Of a stretch of DNA of 64,000 bases, positions 28,111 through 38,056 are shown one piece after another. Position 1 is the stretch's first letter; each line of letters begins with the position of its first letter. Below the pieces are notes generated by a model, which was not told where the DNA came from, did no database searches, and was given only the letters and a program-made list of their open reading frames with translations. A program made the translations under genes and the position numbers. Origin of the DNA: Candidatus Babelota bacterium (lineage in GTDB: Bacteria > Babelota > Babeliae > Babelales > Vermiphilaceae); NCBI GenBank assembly GCA_023382795.1, contig JAHDWT010000005.1, positions 45,514 through 109,513 of the forward strand, in the 5' to 3' direction.

Positions 28111-28479
28111 TTAGACCTCTTTTTGGTTACGAACTGGTTCCAATATAATGCTAATGTGGCTAAATCTTTTACGATATACATTAGCACGTCCCATTGCTCC
28201 AGGTTTAAAATAACGGAACATAGGACCCTGATCAACACGAATCTCTTTGACAATCAGCTGATCTGCAGAAATATTGCCTAAATGTTTGGCATTCGCGACC
28301 GCTGATTCTAACGTTTTTTGTACAGGCTTAACGCGTTGCGTCGCAGAAGTGGCAAGCCAATTAAGAGCATAAACCACATTTTTTCCGCGAATAACATCTG
28401 CGTAAGGCCTCAGTTTATAAGGCGAATAATGAACGTAGCGTGTATAAGCAACGTACTTATTCCTTTGATTTTCCTGCAT
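28111..28479 (-). CDS. rplV: 50S ribosomal protein L22
   Basis: Lines the exit tunnel; its beta-hairpin carries macrolide-resistance sites. 122 residues with YSPYKLRPYADVIRGK and the C-terminal GRANVYRKRFSHISIIL. Ends one base before the rpsC start. Confidence 0.96.
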   Translation of the reverse strand: MQENQRNKYVAYTRYVHYSPYKLRPYADVIRGKNVVYALNWLATSATQRVKPVQKTLESAVANAKHLGNISADQLIVKEIRVDQGPMFRYFKPGAMGRANVYRKRFSHISIILEPVRNQKEV

Positions 28480-28555
28480 GTAACACCTTAAACTAAGCCA
28501 TTAACTTATTGAATATAATGTACATTAATCATTGCATATCTGCAAACTTTAATCT

Positions 28556-28819
28556 CTATTTCTGCCCGCTGTGAGCTCTAAATGTTCTTGTTGGAGCAAA
28601 CTCACCAAGATAATGTCCAACCATGTTTTCTGTAATAAAAACAGATACATGTTTTTTCCCATTATGAACAGCAATCGTAAGTCCTACGAATTCAGGTATT
28701 ACCATACTTCTTCTGGACCATGTTTTGATCACTTCTCTTTTACCTGATTCTCTAACTTTATTCACTTTTGCCATCAGCGAGGGATCAACATAAGGCCCCT
28801 TACTCGTCGATCTAGCCAT
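28556..28819 (-). CDS. rpsS: 30S ribosomal protein S19
   Basis: Head protein, 87 residues, with [13 protein letters not shown] and the signature [19 protein letters not shown] 76-base gap to rplV holds no recognisable gene. Confidence 0.97.
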   Translation of the reverse strand: MARSTSKGPYVDPSLMAKVNKVRESGKREVIKTWSRRSMVIPEFVGLTIAVHNGKKHVSVFITENMVGHYLGEFAPTRTFRAHSGQK

Positions 28820-28838
28820 ATTTATCTATCCTCATTAA

Positions 28839-29654
28839 TTATTTACGGCGCTTTAAGATCAAAGTACTTTGGCGCGTCCGCGTTCGTGTACCCTTACAAC
28901 CTTTGCCCCACGGCGTCATTGGGTGCGACCCTGATTTAGATCGGCCCTCACCCCCACCATGAGGATGGTCCACCGGGTTCATTGCCATACCACGAACAGT
29001 CGGACGAATCCCTCTGTGACGCGTACGACCAGCCTTACCCCAATTAATATTCTTGTAATCAGCATTCCCTAAAACACCTACGGTCGCCCAACAGTCCAAC
29101 AAGACCATACGAATTTCACCAGAAGGCATTTTTAGCGTAGCATGCTCTTCGGTCTTCGCCATCAGTTGCACGGAAGTACCAGCACTGCGAGCAAATGTTC
29201 CGCCTGAGCTAGGGGTTACTTCAACATTATGCAACATAAAGCCAACCGGAATATTGCGCAACGGCAAGCTATTGCCAACCTTTGCTTCAGCATCAAGCCC
29301 TGCATAGACAGAGCTACCAATACCTAAACCATCTGGCATTAACATATACCGCTTGCTACCATTGTTATACACAATAAGTCCGATACGCACGTTGCGATTA
29401 GGGTCATATTCAACCGATGCAACATGCCCAGTAACATTACGTTCAGAACGACTGAAATCAATAATACGGTATTTTTTTGCGGCGCCACCACCACGATGAC
29501 GAACCGTTATTCTTCCATACGCGTTACGACCACCTTTGCGCTTTAAACTGCTCACCAGGCTTTTCTCTGGCTTGCCTTTGCTCAAATCTGAAGTTTCAAC
29601 AAATTGTTGAAACCGCAGAGATGCGTTTCGAGGTCTTCTACTTACAATAGCCAT
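28839..29654 (-). CDS. rplB: 50S ribosomal protein L2
   Basis: Core peptidyl-transferase-centre protein, 271 residues. The conserved GMAMNPVDHPHGGGEG loop near the C-terminus is intact, as is NAYGRITVRHRGGG. Normal length. Confidence 0.98.
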   Translation of the reverse strand: MAIVSRRPRNASLRFQQFVETSDLSKGKPEKSLVSSLKRKGGRNAYGRITVRHRGGGAAKKYRIIDFSRSERNVTGHVASVEYDPNRNVRIGLIVYNNGSKRYMLMPDGLGIGSSVYAGLDAEAKVGNSLPLRNIPVGFMLHNVEVTPSSGGTFARSAGTSVQLMAKTEEHATLKMPSGEIRMVLLDCWATVGVLGNADYKNINWGKAGRTRHRGIRPTVRGMAMNPVDHPHGGGEGRSKSGSHPMTPWGKGCKGTRTRTRQSTLILKRRK

Positions 29655-29683
29655 GCTATACCTTTAATCCTTTGCTGAGATCA

Positions 29684-30019
29684 TCAATCTCTATGCATTG
29701 CATCTTCCGCTGAAGATACCGTTGTTTGAGATTGATCAAACATATCAATATCGTAACCTTCTTTTAAGGTAACAATAGCCTTTTTTGTTAAAGGCTTATG
29801 AGAGAGAATCCTCTTGAAAGAGGTTGTTTTACCTTTACGTACTATGACGCTTACTTTATCAACTTTAACGTTAAATAACTTTTCTAAAGCCTCTTTGACA
29901 AGGGGTTTATTGGCATTTGAATGCACTTTAATAACCAATTTTTTAAGCTTCTTATTGAGCTTAAATGCCTTATCTGTTATAACAGGGCCCTTAATTATGT
30001 CGTAAATCGTTAAATCCAT
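29684..30019 (-). CDS. rplW: 50S ribosomal protein L23
   Basis: Docking site for trigger factor and SRP at the tunnel exit. 111 residues with [13 protein letters not shown] and [15 protein letters not shown]. An acidic/polar tail of roughly 15 residues ([12 protein letters not shown]) extends beyond the usual end. Its start overlaps the rplD end by ten bases. Confidence 0.96.
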   Translation of the reverse strand: MDLTIYDIIKGPVITDKAFKLNKKLKKLVIKVHSNANKPLVKEALEKLFNVKVDKVSVIVRKGKTTSFKRILSHKPLTKKAIVTLKEGYDIDMFDQSQTTVSSAEDAMHRD

Positions 30020-30657
30020 TTGGATACCATTTCTTTAAATACACCAAAATCTTTCTTGAAAAAGACCCAATATTCGGCATTTGCAAGATCAAAAGCATTG
30101 GCTTGATCAAATAACATAAGCTTCACCGTTGGAATATTCGCAAACGATGCTTGAGTTACAAAATCATCCATAGAAACAAATACATTGATTTTCTTGTCTT
30201 GCAATCGTGAAGTCACCAAGGCTTCATATGCTCTTGATGTTTTTGGCTCATTGCCTGTCATGTACCAATCTAAACAAACAATGCGATTATTATGCGCAAA
30301 CTCACGCATCAAATCACCCAACACTCTCTTTTTCACTTTTTTGGTAACTTCGAGCTCCCGTATACGAGGTTGAGGTCCAAAAATAATCCCACCACCTCTC
30401 CACAATGGAGAGCGAGCTGATCCAGCACGAGCACGACCCGTACCCTTTTGCTTCCAAGGTTTTTTATTGGTACGATTCACTTCGCTACGCGTTTTGCATC
30501 CGAGCGTTCCCTGCCGCCAATTCTGTTTCAAGGCACGAATATAGGTAGAAAAACCAACTTCACATACTGGAACTCGCATTGGCTCAAAGCCAAGCTCATC
30601 GAGCGTTATTAAATTTGCAGCAACATCACGTGTATCTATTGTTTTTTGATTGCTCAT
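30010..30657 (-). CDS. rplD: 50S ribosomal protein L4
   Basis: Tunnel-constriction protein and, in E. coli, autoregulator of the S10 operon. 215 residues; the tunnel loop [20 protein letters not shown] is intact. Confidence 0.97.
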   Translation of the reverse strand: MSNQKTIDTRDVAANLITLDELGFEPMRVPVCEVGFSTYIRALKQNWRQGTLGCKTRSEVNRTNKKPWKQKGTGRARAGSARSPLWRGGGIIFGPQPRIRELEVTKKVKKRVLGDLMREFAHNNRIVCLDWYMTGNEPKTSRAYEALVTSRLQDKKINVFVSMDDFVTQASFANIPTVKLMLFDQANAFDLANAEYWVFFKKDFGVFKEMVSKWI

Positions 30658-30664
30658 AATTCAC

Positions 30665-31285
30665 CTATGCCTTGCGAACGAATACAAGTGACCCAGATTT
30701 TCCAGAAATGGAACCCTTGATGAATACAACTGACGAATCTGCTTCGACTTTAACAATGGACAAATTCTTGGTAGTACGCTGCACTGTCCCAAGATGACCC
30801 GGCATTTTTTTACCTTTTATAACTCTACCCTGAGAACGCATAAAGCTCAAAGATCCGGTCCGCTTACCCATTTTAGAACCATGGCTTGCTCGAGCTCCTG
30901 TAAAGCCATGACGCCGTACCACACCCGCAAAACCACAACCTTTAGTTATCCCAACAACATCAACGTTCTGCCCTTCAGCAAACTGAGAAATAAATGCATT
31001 TGCCGATTGGCCAATCTCAATGGCTGATGCTTCTGCTGATATTTTGATTTCTCGTATAAATATAAAATGTTTATTTGGTTTTTTTAACCAATCTAACGAG
31101 AACGGAACATTGGAAAAACGCTTACGCAACAGTCCAACTTGAATTGCATCATACCCATCACGCACTTGAGTCTTAATCCCGGTAACGTGCCAACCAGAAA
31201 ACTCTACAGCTGTAACTGGAACAACTCTTTCCTCATTAAACAATTGGGTCATTCCTATTTTCTTGCCCCATAATCCTGTAATCAT
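30665..31285 (-). CDS. rplC: 50S ribosomal protein L3
   Basis: 206 residues opening GLWGKKIGMTQLF, with the central GFAGVVRRHGFTGARASHGS loop that reaches the peptidyl-transferase centre and a KKMPGHLG segment. Normal length and place. Confidence 0.97.
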   Translation of the reverse strand: MITGLWGKKIGMTQLFNEERVVPVTAVEFSGWHVTGIKTQVRDGYDAIQVGLLRKRFSNVPFSLDWLKKPNKHFIFIREIKISAEASAIEIGQSANAFISQFAEGQNVDVVGITKGCGFAGVVRRHGFTGARASHGSKMGKRTGSLSFMRSQGRVIKGKKMPGHLGTVQRTTKNLSIVKVEADSSVVFIKGSISGKSGSLVFVRKA

Positions 31286-31299
31286 CCGAATGACTCCCG

Positions 31300-31605
31300 T
31301 TATCGAATTTCAACATCAACACCCGACGAAATATTTAATTTCATCAAGGCATCCATTGTTTGGTCTGATGGAGAAACAATATCCAATATGCGTCTATGTG
31401 TAGTTAATTCAAATTGTTCTCTTGACTTTTTATCAATATGAGGAGAGCGAAGTACCGTAAAACAACGTTTTTTATTCGGGAGCGGAACAGGCCCAACTAC
31501 TTGAGAGCCTGTTCTTTTCACCGTCAACGCTATTTGCTTTACCGCTTTATCCAACAATTGATGATCGTATGATTTCAAAGTCAAACGTATTTTTTGCTTT
31601 TTCAT
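31300..31605 (-). CDS. rpsJ: 30S ribosomal protein S10
   Basis: 101 residues, with [20 protein letters not shown] and [15 protein letters not shown] signatures. In many bacteria S10 (NusE) also joins the antitermination complex. It follows tuf by 17 bases with no promoter gap, so the str and S10 operons are joined here. Confidence 0.97.
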   Translation of the reverse strand: MKKQKIRLTLKSYDHQLLDKAVKQIALTVKRTGSQVVGPVPLPNKKRCFTVLRSPHIDKKSREQFELTTHRRILDIVSPSDQTMDALMKLNISSGVDVEIR

Positions 31606-31622
31606 CGATCGCCTAATCCTAT

Positions 31623-32813
31623 TTATTCGATAATTTCGGTTACAACACCAGAACCAACGGTTCTTCCACCTTCACGGATTGCAAAACGCAAGTCTTTTTC
31701 CATGGCGATAGGCGCAATCAATTCTACATTAAGATTTACGTTATCTCCTGGCATAACCATTTCGCGACCAGCTTCCAGTGTCACCACACCGGTAACATCA
31801 GTCGTTCTGAAATAGAATTGTGGCTTGTATCCGTTAAAGAATGGCGAATGTCGACCACCTTCTTCTTTGGATAAGATATAAACTTGACACTTGAATTTTT
31901 TATGAGGTGTAATTGAACCCGGCTTAGCTGCAACCATACCACGTTCAATATCTTCTTTCTTTACACCACGCAACAAAAGACCAACGTTATCGCCAGCTTG
32001 ACCTTCATTTAATGTTTTTCTAAACATTTCAACGCCGGTAACCGTACTCTTAAGCACCTTACCAAAACCAACGAGTTCAACTTCTTCGCCTGTCTTTACG
32101 ACACCACGTTCAATTCTACCAGTAGCAACAGTACCGCGACCAGAAATAGAAAATACACCTTCAATTGGCATCAAGAACGGCTTATCGATTTCACGGGCTG
32201 GTAGTGGAATATAGTTATCAACAGCTTCCATTAATTTTTGAATTGCTTGCGTTCCTATTTCACTCGAATCACCTTCAAGAGCCTTAAGCGCAGAGCCTCT
32301 GATAACCGGTATCTTATCACCAGGGAAATCATACTTACTCAACAATTCACGAATTTCTTCTTCGACCATGTCAACCATCTCTTGATCATCAACCATGTCG
32401 ACCTTGTTCAAGAACACAACCAACGCTGGAACACCTACGTTTCGTGCCAACACGATATGTTCTCGCGTTTGTGGCATTGGGCCATCTGAAGCAGATACTA
32501 CAAGAATTGCACCATCCATCTGCGCAGCACCAGTTATCATATTTTTGACATAGTCTGCGTGACCAGGGCAATCAACGTGAGCATAGTGACGATTTTTGGT
32601 TTCATACTCTACGTGAGAAGTGGAAATAGTAATCCCACGCGCCTTTTCTTCAGGAGCATTGTCAATTTGATCGTAACCCTTAGCTTGAGCGAGTCCCTCT
32701 TTTGCTAGAGTGCTCGTAATCGCTGCGGTCAACGTAGTCTTACCATGATCAACGTGACCGATGGTACCTATATTAACATGAGGCTTTTTGCGCTCATACA
32801 CACTTCGTGACAT
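31623..32813 (-). CDS. tuf: Elongation factor Tu
   Basis: GTPase that delivers aminoacyl-tRNA. 396 residues: [10 protein letters not shown] (G1), the RGITI switch region, DCPGH (G3), NKVD (G4), then two beta-barrel domains. Only one tuf copy is in the window; it follows fusA by 43 bases. Confidence 0.98.
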   Translation of the reverse strand: MSRSVYERKKPHVNIGTIGHVDHGKTTLTAAITSTLAKEGLAQAKGYDQIDNAPEEKARGITISTSHVEYETKNRHYAHVDCPGHADYVKNMITGAAQMDGAILVVSASDGPMPQTREHIVLARNVGVPALVVFLNKVDMVDDQEMVDMVEEEIRELLSKYDFPGDKIPVIRGSALKALEGDSSEIGTQAIQKLMEAVDNYIPLPAREIDKPFLMPIEGVFSISGRGTVATGRIERGVVKTGEEVELVGFGKVLKSTVTGVEMFRKTLNEGQAGDNVGLLLRGVKKEDIERGMVAAKPGSITPHKKFKCQVYILSKEEGGRHSPFFNGYKPQFYFRTTDVTGVVTLEAGREMVMPGDNVNLNVELIAPIAMEKDLRFAIREGGRTVGSGVVTEIIE

Positions 32814-32856
32814 TTTTCAGTCTCCCAACAACTTAAATAAACAATTATTTACTATA

Positions 32857-34923
32857 TTATTTCTTGGCTACTAATGCCTCTTGTACATTTCGCGGCACTT
32901 CGCGATAACATTCGAATTCCATGGAATAACTTGCACGTCCTTTGGTCATAGAGCGCAATTCAGTAGCGTAACCAAACATCTCTCCAAGAGGAACCTCTGC
33001 CGTAATGACTTGCTTGTCATGCTTATTTTCCATTCCAAGAATACGACCTCTGCGAGCATTTAAGTCTCCCATGACTTCACCCATATGCTCTTCTGGCGTG
33101 TCTACCTCAACTTTCATGATAGGCTCGAGAAGAACTGGATTACCCTTTGCCATCCCAGATTTAAACGCCATAGATGCTGCAACTTTAAAGGCAACTTCAG
33201 AGGAGTCAACATCGTGATAAGAACCATCATATAGGGTTGCCTTAACGTCAACTACCGGATATCCACCAAGAATTCCAGAGGTCAATGCTTCTTCAAGGCC
33301 CTTTTGAACAGCAGGAATATATTCTTTTGGAATCGTTCCTCCCACAATGCCGTTCACAAATTCAAAACCCGCACCGCGTTCACGAGGCTCAAACTTAATC
33401 CAAACATGGCCATACTGACCCCGACCACCGGATTGACGCACGAACTTACCTTCAACGTCTGCCAATGCTTGTATCGTCTCTTTATAGGCAACTTGTACTT
33501 TACCCTGTACAACCTCAACCTTGTGTTCACGCTTCAATCGATCCACGATAATTTCTAGGTGCAACTCACCCATTCCACTAATGGTCGTTTGGCCGGTTTC
33601 CTCATTGTAGGAAAAGGTAAATGACGGATCTTCCTGCATCATTTTGCGCAAAGCTATGCCCATTTTTTCGTAATCGGCCTTACTTTTTGGCTCTACCGAA
33701 GCAGAAATCACCGAGTTAGGAAGCCTAATTCGTTCGAGAAGAATAAGCTTTCCTTCTTCGGCAATAGTATCACCGGTTATAGCATCTTTAAAACCAACAA
33801 TAGCCGCAATATCTCCTGCATGCACGACAGGAATCTCTTCACGTTTATTCGCGTGCATTTTAACCAAACGACTTACCCGCTCTTTTTTCTCAGTACGCAC
33901 ATTGATAACGTATGAACCGGCCTGTAATTCACCTGAATACACACGCACAAAAGTAACAGCTCCCACAAAAGGATCAGTCATAATTTTAAAGACAAGGGCG
34001 CAGAAAGGTTCAGAAACATCAGTTTTTCTGATAAGTGGGGCATTTGTTCTAGGATCAACACCCTCTACAGCAGGAACATCTAAAGGAGACGGAAGATAAT
34101 CAATTACTGCATCAAGAAGCAATTGGACACCCTTATTTTTAAAGGCGGTTCCGCAAAAAGCTAATGTAATCTTGCGATCGATAACGCCTTTGCGCAATGC
34201 CGCCTTAATTTCGGGCACAGAAATTTCTTCTTCATTCAGAAATTTTTCAGCAAGATCATCACTAAAATCACATGCTGCCTCAACAATTTTTGCTCGCATC
34301 ATCTTAATGCGATCGGCATATTCTGCTGGAGCATCATGCCAGGTAACAATAGCGCCCATATTCTCTTCGCTAAAGGTCGCCATTTTACCAGTCAAAACAT
34401 CGATGATCGCTTTAAATTCTTCGGACATACCAACAGGAATTTGCATTGCAACGGCACGGGCATTTAATTTTTTATTCACGTCATCAACAACGCGAAAATA
34501 ATCAGCACCAGTCCTATCAAGCTTGTTGACAAACAAAATTCTCGGAACCTTGTATCGATCTGCCTGACGCCACACCGTTTCTGATTGTGGCTGAACACCT
34601 GCAACACCACAAAAAACCCCAACTACACCATCAAGCACACGCAATGAACGTTCAACTTCGATGGTAAAATCTACGTGACCTGGGGTATCAATAAGATTAA
34701 TTTGATAATCTTTCCAGTAACAGGTTGTAGCAGCGGACTGAATCGTGATACCACGTTCTTTTTCCTGCTCCATCCAGTCCATAGTAGCCCCACCTTCATG
34801 GACTTCACCAATTTTGTGGGTTACTCCGGTATAAAAGAGAATTCTTTCACTAACCGTTGTTTTTCCGGCATCAATGTGTGCCGCAATACCTATATTTCTA
34901 TATTTTTCTAAATTGTAACTCAT
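32857..34923 (-). CDS. fusA: Elongation factor G
   Basis: Translocase GTPase, 688 residues and five domains. AHIDAGKTT (G1), [10 protein letters not shown] switch, DTPGHVDFT (G3), NKLDRTGAD (G4); the tip of domain IV is [14 protein letters not shown] 34923 has AAGGGG five bases upstream; a longer frame would run back past the rpsG stop. Confidence 0.98.
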   Translation of the reverse strand: MSYNLEKYRNIGIAAHIDAGKTTVSERILFYTGVTHKIGEVHEGGATMDWMEQEKERGITIQSAATTCYWKDYQINLIDTPGHVDFTIEVERSLRVLDGVVGVFCGVAGVQPQSETVWRQADRYKVPRILFVNKLDRTGADYFRVVDDVNKKLNARAVAMQIPVGMSEEFKAIIDVLTGKMATFSEENMGAIVTWHDAPAEYADRIKMMRAKIVEAACDFSDDLAEKFLNEEEISVPEIKAALRKGVIDRKITLAFCGTAFKNKGVQLLLDAVIDYLPSPLDVPAVEGVDPRTNAPLIRKTDVSEPFCALVFKIMTDPFVGAVTFVRVYSGELQAGSYVINVRTEKKERVSRLVKMHANKREEIPVVHAGDIAAIVGFKDAITGDTIAEEGKLILLERIRLPNSVISASVEPKSKADYEKMGIALRKMMQEDPSFTFSYNEETGQTTISGMGELHLEIIVDRLKREHKVEVVQGKVQVAYKETIQALADVEGKFVRQSGGRGQYGHVWIKFEPRERGAGFEFVNGIVGGTIPKEYIPAVQKGLEEALTSGILGGYPVVDVKATLYDGSYHDVDSSEVAFKVAASMAFKSGMAKGNPVLLEPIMKVEVDTPEEHMGEVMGDLNARRGRILGMENKHDKQVITAEVPLGEMFGYATELRSMTKGRASYSMEFECYREVPRNVQEALVAKK

Positions 34924-34937
34924 TATGCCCCTTACCA

Positions 34938-35420
34938 CTACCAAGCATAATGGGAGAATGCCCGATTGGCCTCTGCCATTCTATGAACATCGATTTTCTT
35001 CTTGAATGCACTGCCACGACCTTCACTCGCATCAAGCAACTCATATGCCAATCGCTCTGCCATGGTTTTATTACCACGACCTTGTGCGGAGCTTATGATC
35101 CAACGCATCGCCAAAGAACGAGCTCGATCAGTTGGAACTTCAGTTGGAATCTGATACACACTGCCGCCAACACGACGCGGGCGAACCTCTACAGAAGGAA
35201 TAATCTGATCAAAGGCCTTGAAAAAAACATCAAGCGCTTTGTCTTTGTCACCGTTATTTTTTTTGATAAGAATATCAATTGCACCGTACACAATACCACG
35301 CGCAACATTCTTCTTGCCGCGCTCCATAATCACATTGATAAATTTCTGGATTAAACCAGAACCATAAATACGGTCAACACCTATATCTCTTTTAAAGCTT
35401 ACCGCTTTACGCCTTGGCAT
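34938..35420 (-). CDS. rpsG: 30S ribosomal protein S7
   Basis: Nucleates the 30S head; represses the str operon in E. coli. 160 residues with MPRRKA start, the [19 protein letters not shown] loop and the C-terminal [11 protein letters not shown]. Normal length. Confidence 0.97.
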   Translation of the reverse strand: MPRRKAVSFKRDIGVDRIYGSGLIQKFINVIMERGKKNVARGIVYGAIDILIKKNNGDKDKALDVFFKAFDQIIPSVEVRPRRVGGSVYQIPTEVPTDRARSLAMRWIISSAQGRGNKTMAERLAYELLDASEGRGSAFKKKIDVHRMAEANRAFSHYAW

Positions 35421-35440
35421 AAATTCTTACCTTCCTGTAT

Positions 35441-35815
35441 TTACTGTTTTGGACGCTTTGCGCCATATAATGAGCGCGCCTGTCTTCTTTTTTCTACCCC
35501 AGCAGCATCAAGGGCGCCTCGAATGATATGATATTTAACACCTGGCAAGTCCTTCACTCTACCACCACGCACGAGCACAACTGAGTGCTCTTGCAAATTG
35601 TGGCCTTCACCTGGAATATAAGCAGTCACTTCTATGCCGGTGGAAAGCTTTACACGTGCAACTTTACGCAAAGCTGAGTTTGGCTTTTTCGGTGTTTGTG
35701 TAAAGACGCGCACACAAACTCCACGAGCTTGAGGGCCTCCTTTGAGAGCAGGACTCTTAGACTTGTATTTAGTTCGCGTTCTCGGCGAACGAGCAAGTTG
35801 GTTAACCGTAGGCAT
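35441..35815 (-). CDS. rpsL: 30S ribosomal protein S12
   Basis: Decoding-centre protein, 124 residues. The [13 protein letters not shown] loop and the [15 protein letters not shown] loop are wild type at the Lys positions where streptomycin-resistance changes occur. First gene of the supercluster, about 100 bases after the predicted promoter. Confidence 0.98.
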   Translation of the reverse strand: MPTVNQLARSPRTRTKYKSKSPALKGGPQARGVCVRVFTQTPKKPNSALRKVARVKLSTGIEVTAYIPGEGHNLQEHSVVLVRGGRVKDLPGVKYHIIRGALDAAGVEKRRQARSLYGAKRPKQ

Positions 35816-36158
35816 ATTAAAAAATTCCCGAAAATATATGGTTAAAATTTATTACAAAAGCGCCAATCAACTATTCTTAAGCTACACGACGGGCAAAATG
35901 ACACGAAGCCTACGTGTATTTTACCTCTTTTGATAATTTTTTCAAGGCTACACAAACCATAAAATACAAATTTGGAAAAACCCTTTTGGCATTACTTACC
36001 AAATAGAGAAAACTCTTTCATCAGAGCGATAGAATAATGGACTTAAGAAGCTACGCATGCTACGTTATGTAGCACTATTGGTATTAGTTTACTCAAATAA
36101 AAAGCAATTGTGAAATTTTTTGCTACAAGAATAGCGTATCACCTCAAGGAGTCGTTAC
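35816..36158. other. Divergent intergenic region between rpsL and rseP
   Basis: About 340 bases with no supported gene. It holds the leftward supercluster promoter. On the rightward side only a Shine-Dalgarno site (AAGGAG) for rseP is clear; a TTGTGA element at about 36110 lacks a convincing -10 partner. No riboswitch or tRNA was recognised. Confidence 0.5.
35918..35945 (-). promoter_or_regulatory. Promoter of the ribosomal supercluster
   Basis: Minus-strand TTGAAA (35940-35945), 16-base spacer, TAAAAT (35918-35923). Each hexamer matches five of six consensus positions. It would leave a leader of about 95 nt ahead of rpsL, room for regulation by S7 or S12, though no known ligand site is visible. 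Confidence 0.65.
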
Positions 36159-37304
36159 ATGGCGTTTATTGCAAGCATTTATGAGTATATTTTGACCGTC
36201 CCACTACGTGTATTCTACCTAGGAGTCGGATTATTTGGAATAGGTTTCTTGATCGGCTTTCACGAGCTTGGTCATTTTGTTTTTTGTAAACTGTTCCGGA
36301 TTCGAACTCCTTCATTCTCTATAGGATTCGGCCCTCGTATTATTAAGAAAAAAATTGGCGAAACAACGTTTGCACTCTCAGCAATACCCCTAGGAGGGTA
36401 CGTCGAAATAGCTGGATCGGCCGAAATTGGCCAAGGCGATCAACAAGAAGCTCTCAGCGTCGATCACTCTTCGTTTGCCATTAAGCCTTATTGGCAAAAA
36501 ATGCTGGTCATGGGAGGCGGCATTCTTTTTAATCTTTTGTTTGCCTATTTAGCTTTTGCACTCATTTTTATGATCGGCTTACCAAAATCAGAAATCATGT
36601 ATCCGGCAAATGCAAAACCAGTTATAGAAAGTATTGCCCCAGGATCCGCCGCGGAAAAATTTCAGTTACAACCAGGCGATGAGATCACTGCGGTAAATAA
36701 TACTTCTGTAGAAAATGACGTAAGCAAACTTATCGCCCTAATAAAGCCCCATGCCAATCAACAAGTAACGCTGAACATTCGACGTAATGGGACGCACCTC
36801 AGTCTGCCAGTTACCCTTGATACCAAAGATTTTCTTGGCACCTCGATTGGGTCACTTGGCATTATGTTCACCATAGTCCAAACACCCGGGCTTCCACTAT
36901 GGGAATCAATACAGCGCGGCATCAACTATACAAATACTATCATATCTCATACCTTTGGCGCATTTAAGTATATTTTCGGCAAACGGGACGTAAGTCAGAT
37001 GGCTGGCCCTGTCATGCTCATCTCAGCAACCGCCAAAGGAGCTGGTAAGGGATTTCGTATCTTTCTTGTCTTTCTGGCAATCATCAGTATCAACCTTGCT
37101 ATCCTTAATCTCTTGCCATTACCTATTCTTGATGGCGGCCAGGCACTCTTTTATACCATTGAAGCTGTTATAGGAAAACCTATGCCAACCCGGATAAAAG
37201 AGTATATCCATCTCGGAAGCTGGCTTTTGGTTCTTGTACTTATACTTTATCTCAGCTACAAGGATATTTTACGCATATTGCCTTTTAAGCTCTTTAATTC
37301 CTGA
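36159..37304 (+). CDS. rseP: RIP zinc metalloprotease (site-2 protease, RseP)
   Basis: Inner-membrane intramembrane protease that cuts anti-sigma factors and signal-peptide remnants. 381 residues: HELGH (35-39) in the first membrane segment, a PDZ domain (about 120-210, with PGSAAEKFQLQPGDEI), and the C-terminal NLLPLPILDGGQ motif that supplies the third zinc ligand. CAAGGAG precedes the ATG. It stands alone, without the usual dxr/cdsA neighbours. Confidence 0.95.
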   Translation: MAFIASIYEYILTVPLRVFYLGVGLFGIGFLIGFHELGHFVFCKLFRIRTPSFSIGFGPRIIKKKIGETTFALSAIPLGGYVEIAGSAEIGQGDQQEALSVDHSSFAIKPYWQKMLVMGGGILFNLLFAYLAFALIFMIGLPKSEIMYPANAKPVIESIAPGSAAEKFQLQPGDEITAVNNTSVENDVSKLIALIKPHANQQVTLNIRRNGTHLSLPVTLDTKDFLGTSIGSLGIMFTIVQTPGLPLWESIQRGINYTNTIISHTFGAFKYIFGKRDVSQMAGPVMLISATAKGAGKGFRIFLVFLAIISINLAILNLLPLPILDGGQALFYTIEAVIGKPMPTRIKEYIHLGSWLLVLVLILYLSYKDILRILPFKLFNS

Positions 37305-37325
37305 TAACAGAACAAATAACTAACA

Positions 37326-37357
37326 AAGAAAGCGGAATCATATGATTCCGCTTTCTT
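37326..37357. terminator. Bidirectional terminator between rseP and rplM
   Basis: Perfect 15-bp inverted repeat (AAGAAAGCGGAATCA / TGATTCCGCTTTCTT) with a two-base centre, lying between the two convergent genes. T-rich flanks exist on both sides. Confidence 0.8.
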
Positions 37358-37380
37358 CATTTATCTAATGTTAGTTTTTA

Positions 37381-37821
37381 CTAACTTATTTTCTGAGCTT
37401 CCGGTGCTTGAGCAAGATGTGGATGTTCAGAACCTGCATATACTTTTAATTTTCTCAGAATATGCCGACGTATTTTATTTTTTGGCATCATTCCCGCCAC
37501 TGCAAGTTCAATCAAATGTGTCGGATGTTTTTGGAGCAAATCTCTCGCAGTTGTTTCTCTGAGCCCGCCCATCCAACCAGTGTAGCGCTGATAAATTTTC
37601 GTATGTATTTTTTTCCCGGTCAAAACAACTTTTTCTGCGTTAATAATCACCACATAATCGCCAGCATCAGCATGCGGTGTATAGTATGGCTTATCTTTAC
37701 CACGCAGAACATCCGCTACGGCAGTGGCCAAACGACCCAAAACCATACCCTGAGCGTCGATAACACGCCATTGTGGTTTGCGCTGCTCTTGCTTTAAATA
37801 AAAAACTTTGTTCATGTCCAT
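37381..37821 (-). CDS. rplM: 50S ribosomal protein L13
   Basis: Early assembly protein, 146 residues from ATG 37821 (AAAGG eight bases upstream; longer in-frame starts exist). Signatures: WRVIDAQGMVLGRLAT, GDYVVIINAEKVVLTGKK and the AGMMPKNKIRRHILRKLKVY helix. In most bacteria rpsI (S9) follows; here the gene ends straight at a terminator, so rpsI must be elsewhere. Confidence 0.96.
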   Translation of the reverse strand: MDMNKVFYLKQEQRKPQWRVIDAQGMVLGRLATAVADVLRGKDKPYYTPHADAGDYVVIINAEKVVLTGKKIHTKIYQRYTGWMGGLRETTARDLLQKHPTHLIELAVAGMMPKNKIRRHILRKLKVYAGSEHPHLAQAPEAQKIS

Positions 37822-37957
37822 GAATAAAACCTTTGCATGTGCCAACAATAATGGCTTTTACTAGTAGTTACCTATTAACAAAACGAACGGATTATCTTCA
37901 GAGTAAAGAAAAAAAAATACACGGTCAAATAAAAGGTATGCTTGTCTGACCAGGCAA

Positions 37958-37985
37958 TTGACAAAAAGTAGTAAATATCGATACT
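37958..37985 (+). promoter_or_regulatory. Promoter upstream of the NhaC-type antiporter gene
   Basis: Perfect -35 TTGACA (37958-37963), 16-base spacer, GATACT (37980-37985). The start near 37992 gives a leader of about 65 nt to the ATG at 38057. Confidence 0.6.
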
Positions 37986-38056
37986 AATTTGGGTTCAATC
38001 TGCATGATCGACTTGCTCATACCAGCAACATCCAACCTCACTGTTCAAGGAATTCT

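Noticed and set aside
27474..28253. Longer rpsC start giving 259 residues
   Set aside because: The extra N-terminus is rplV sequence in another frame; GTG 28109 with AGAGGT gives the conserved MGQKVHPVGFRLG start.
35910..36217. A 17-base near-repeat CTACGTGTATTTTACCT / CTACGTGTATTCTACCT
   Set aside because: A near match of this length is expected by chance in 64 kb and one copy is inside rseP coding sequence.
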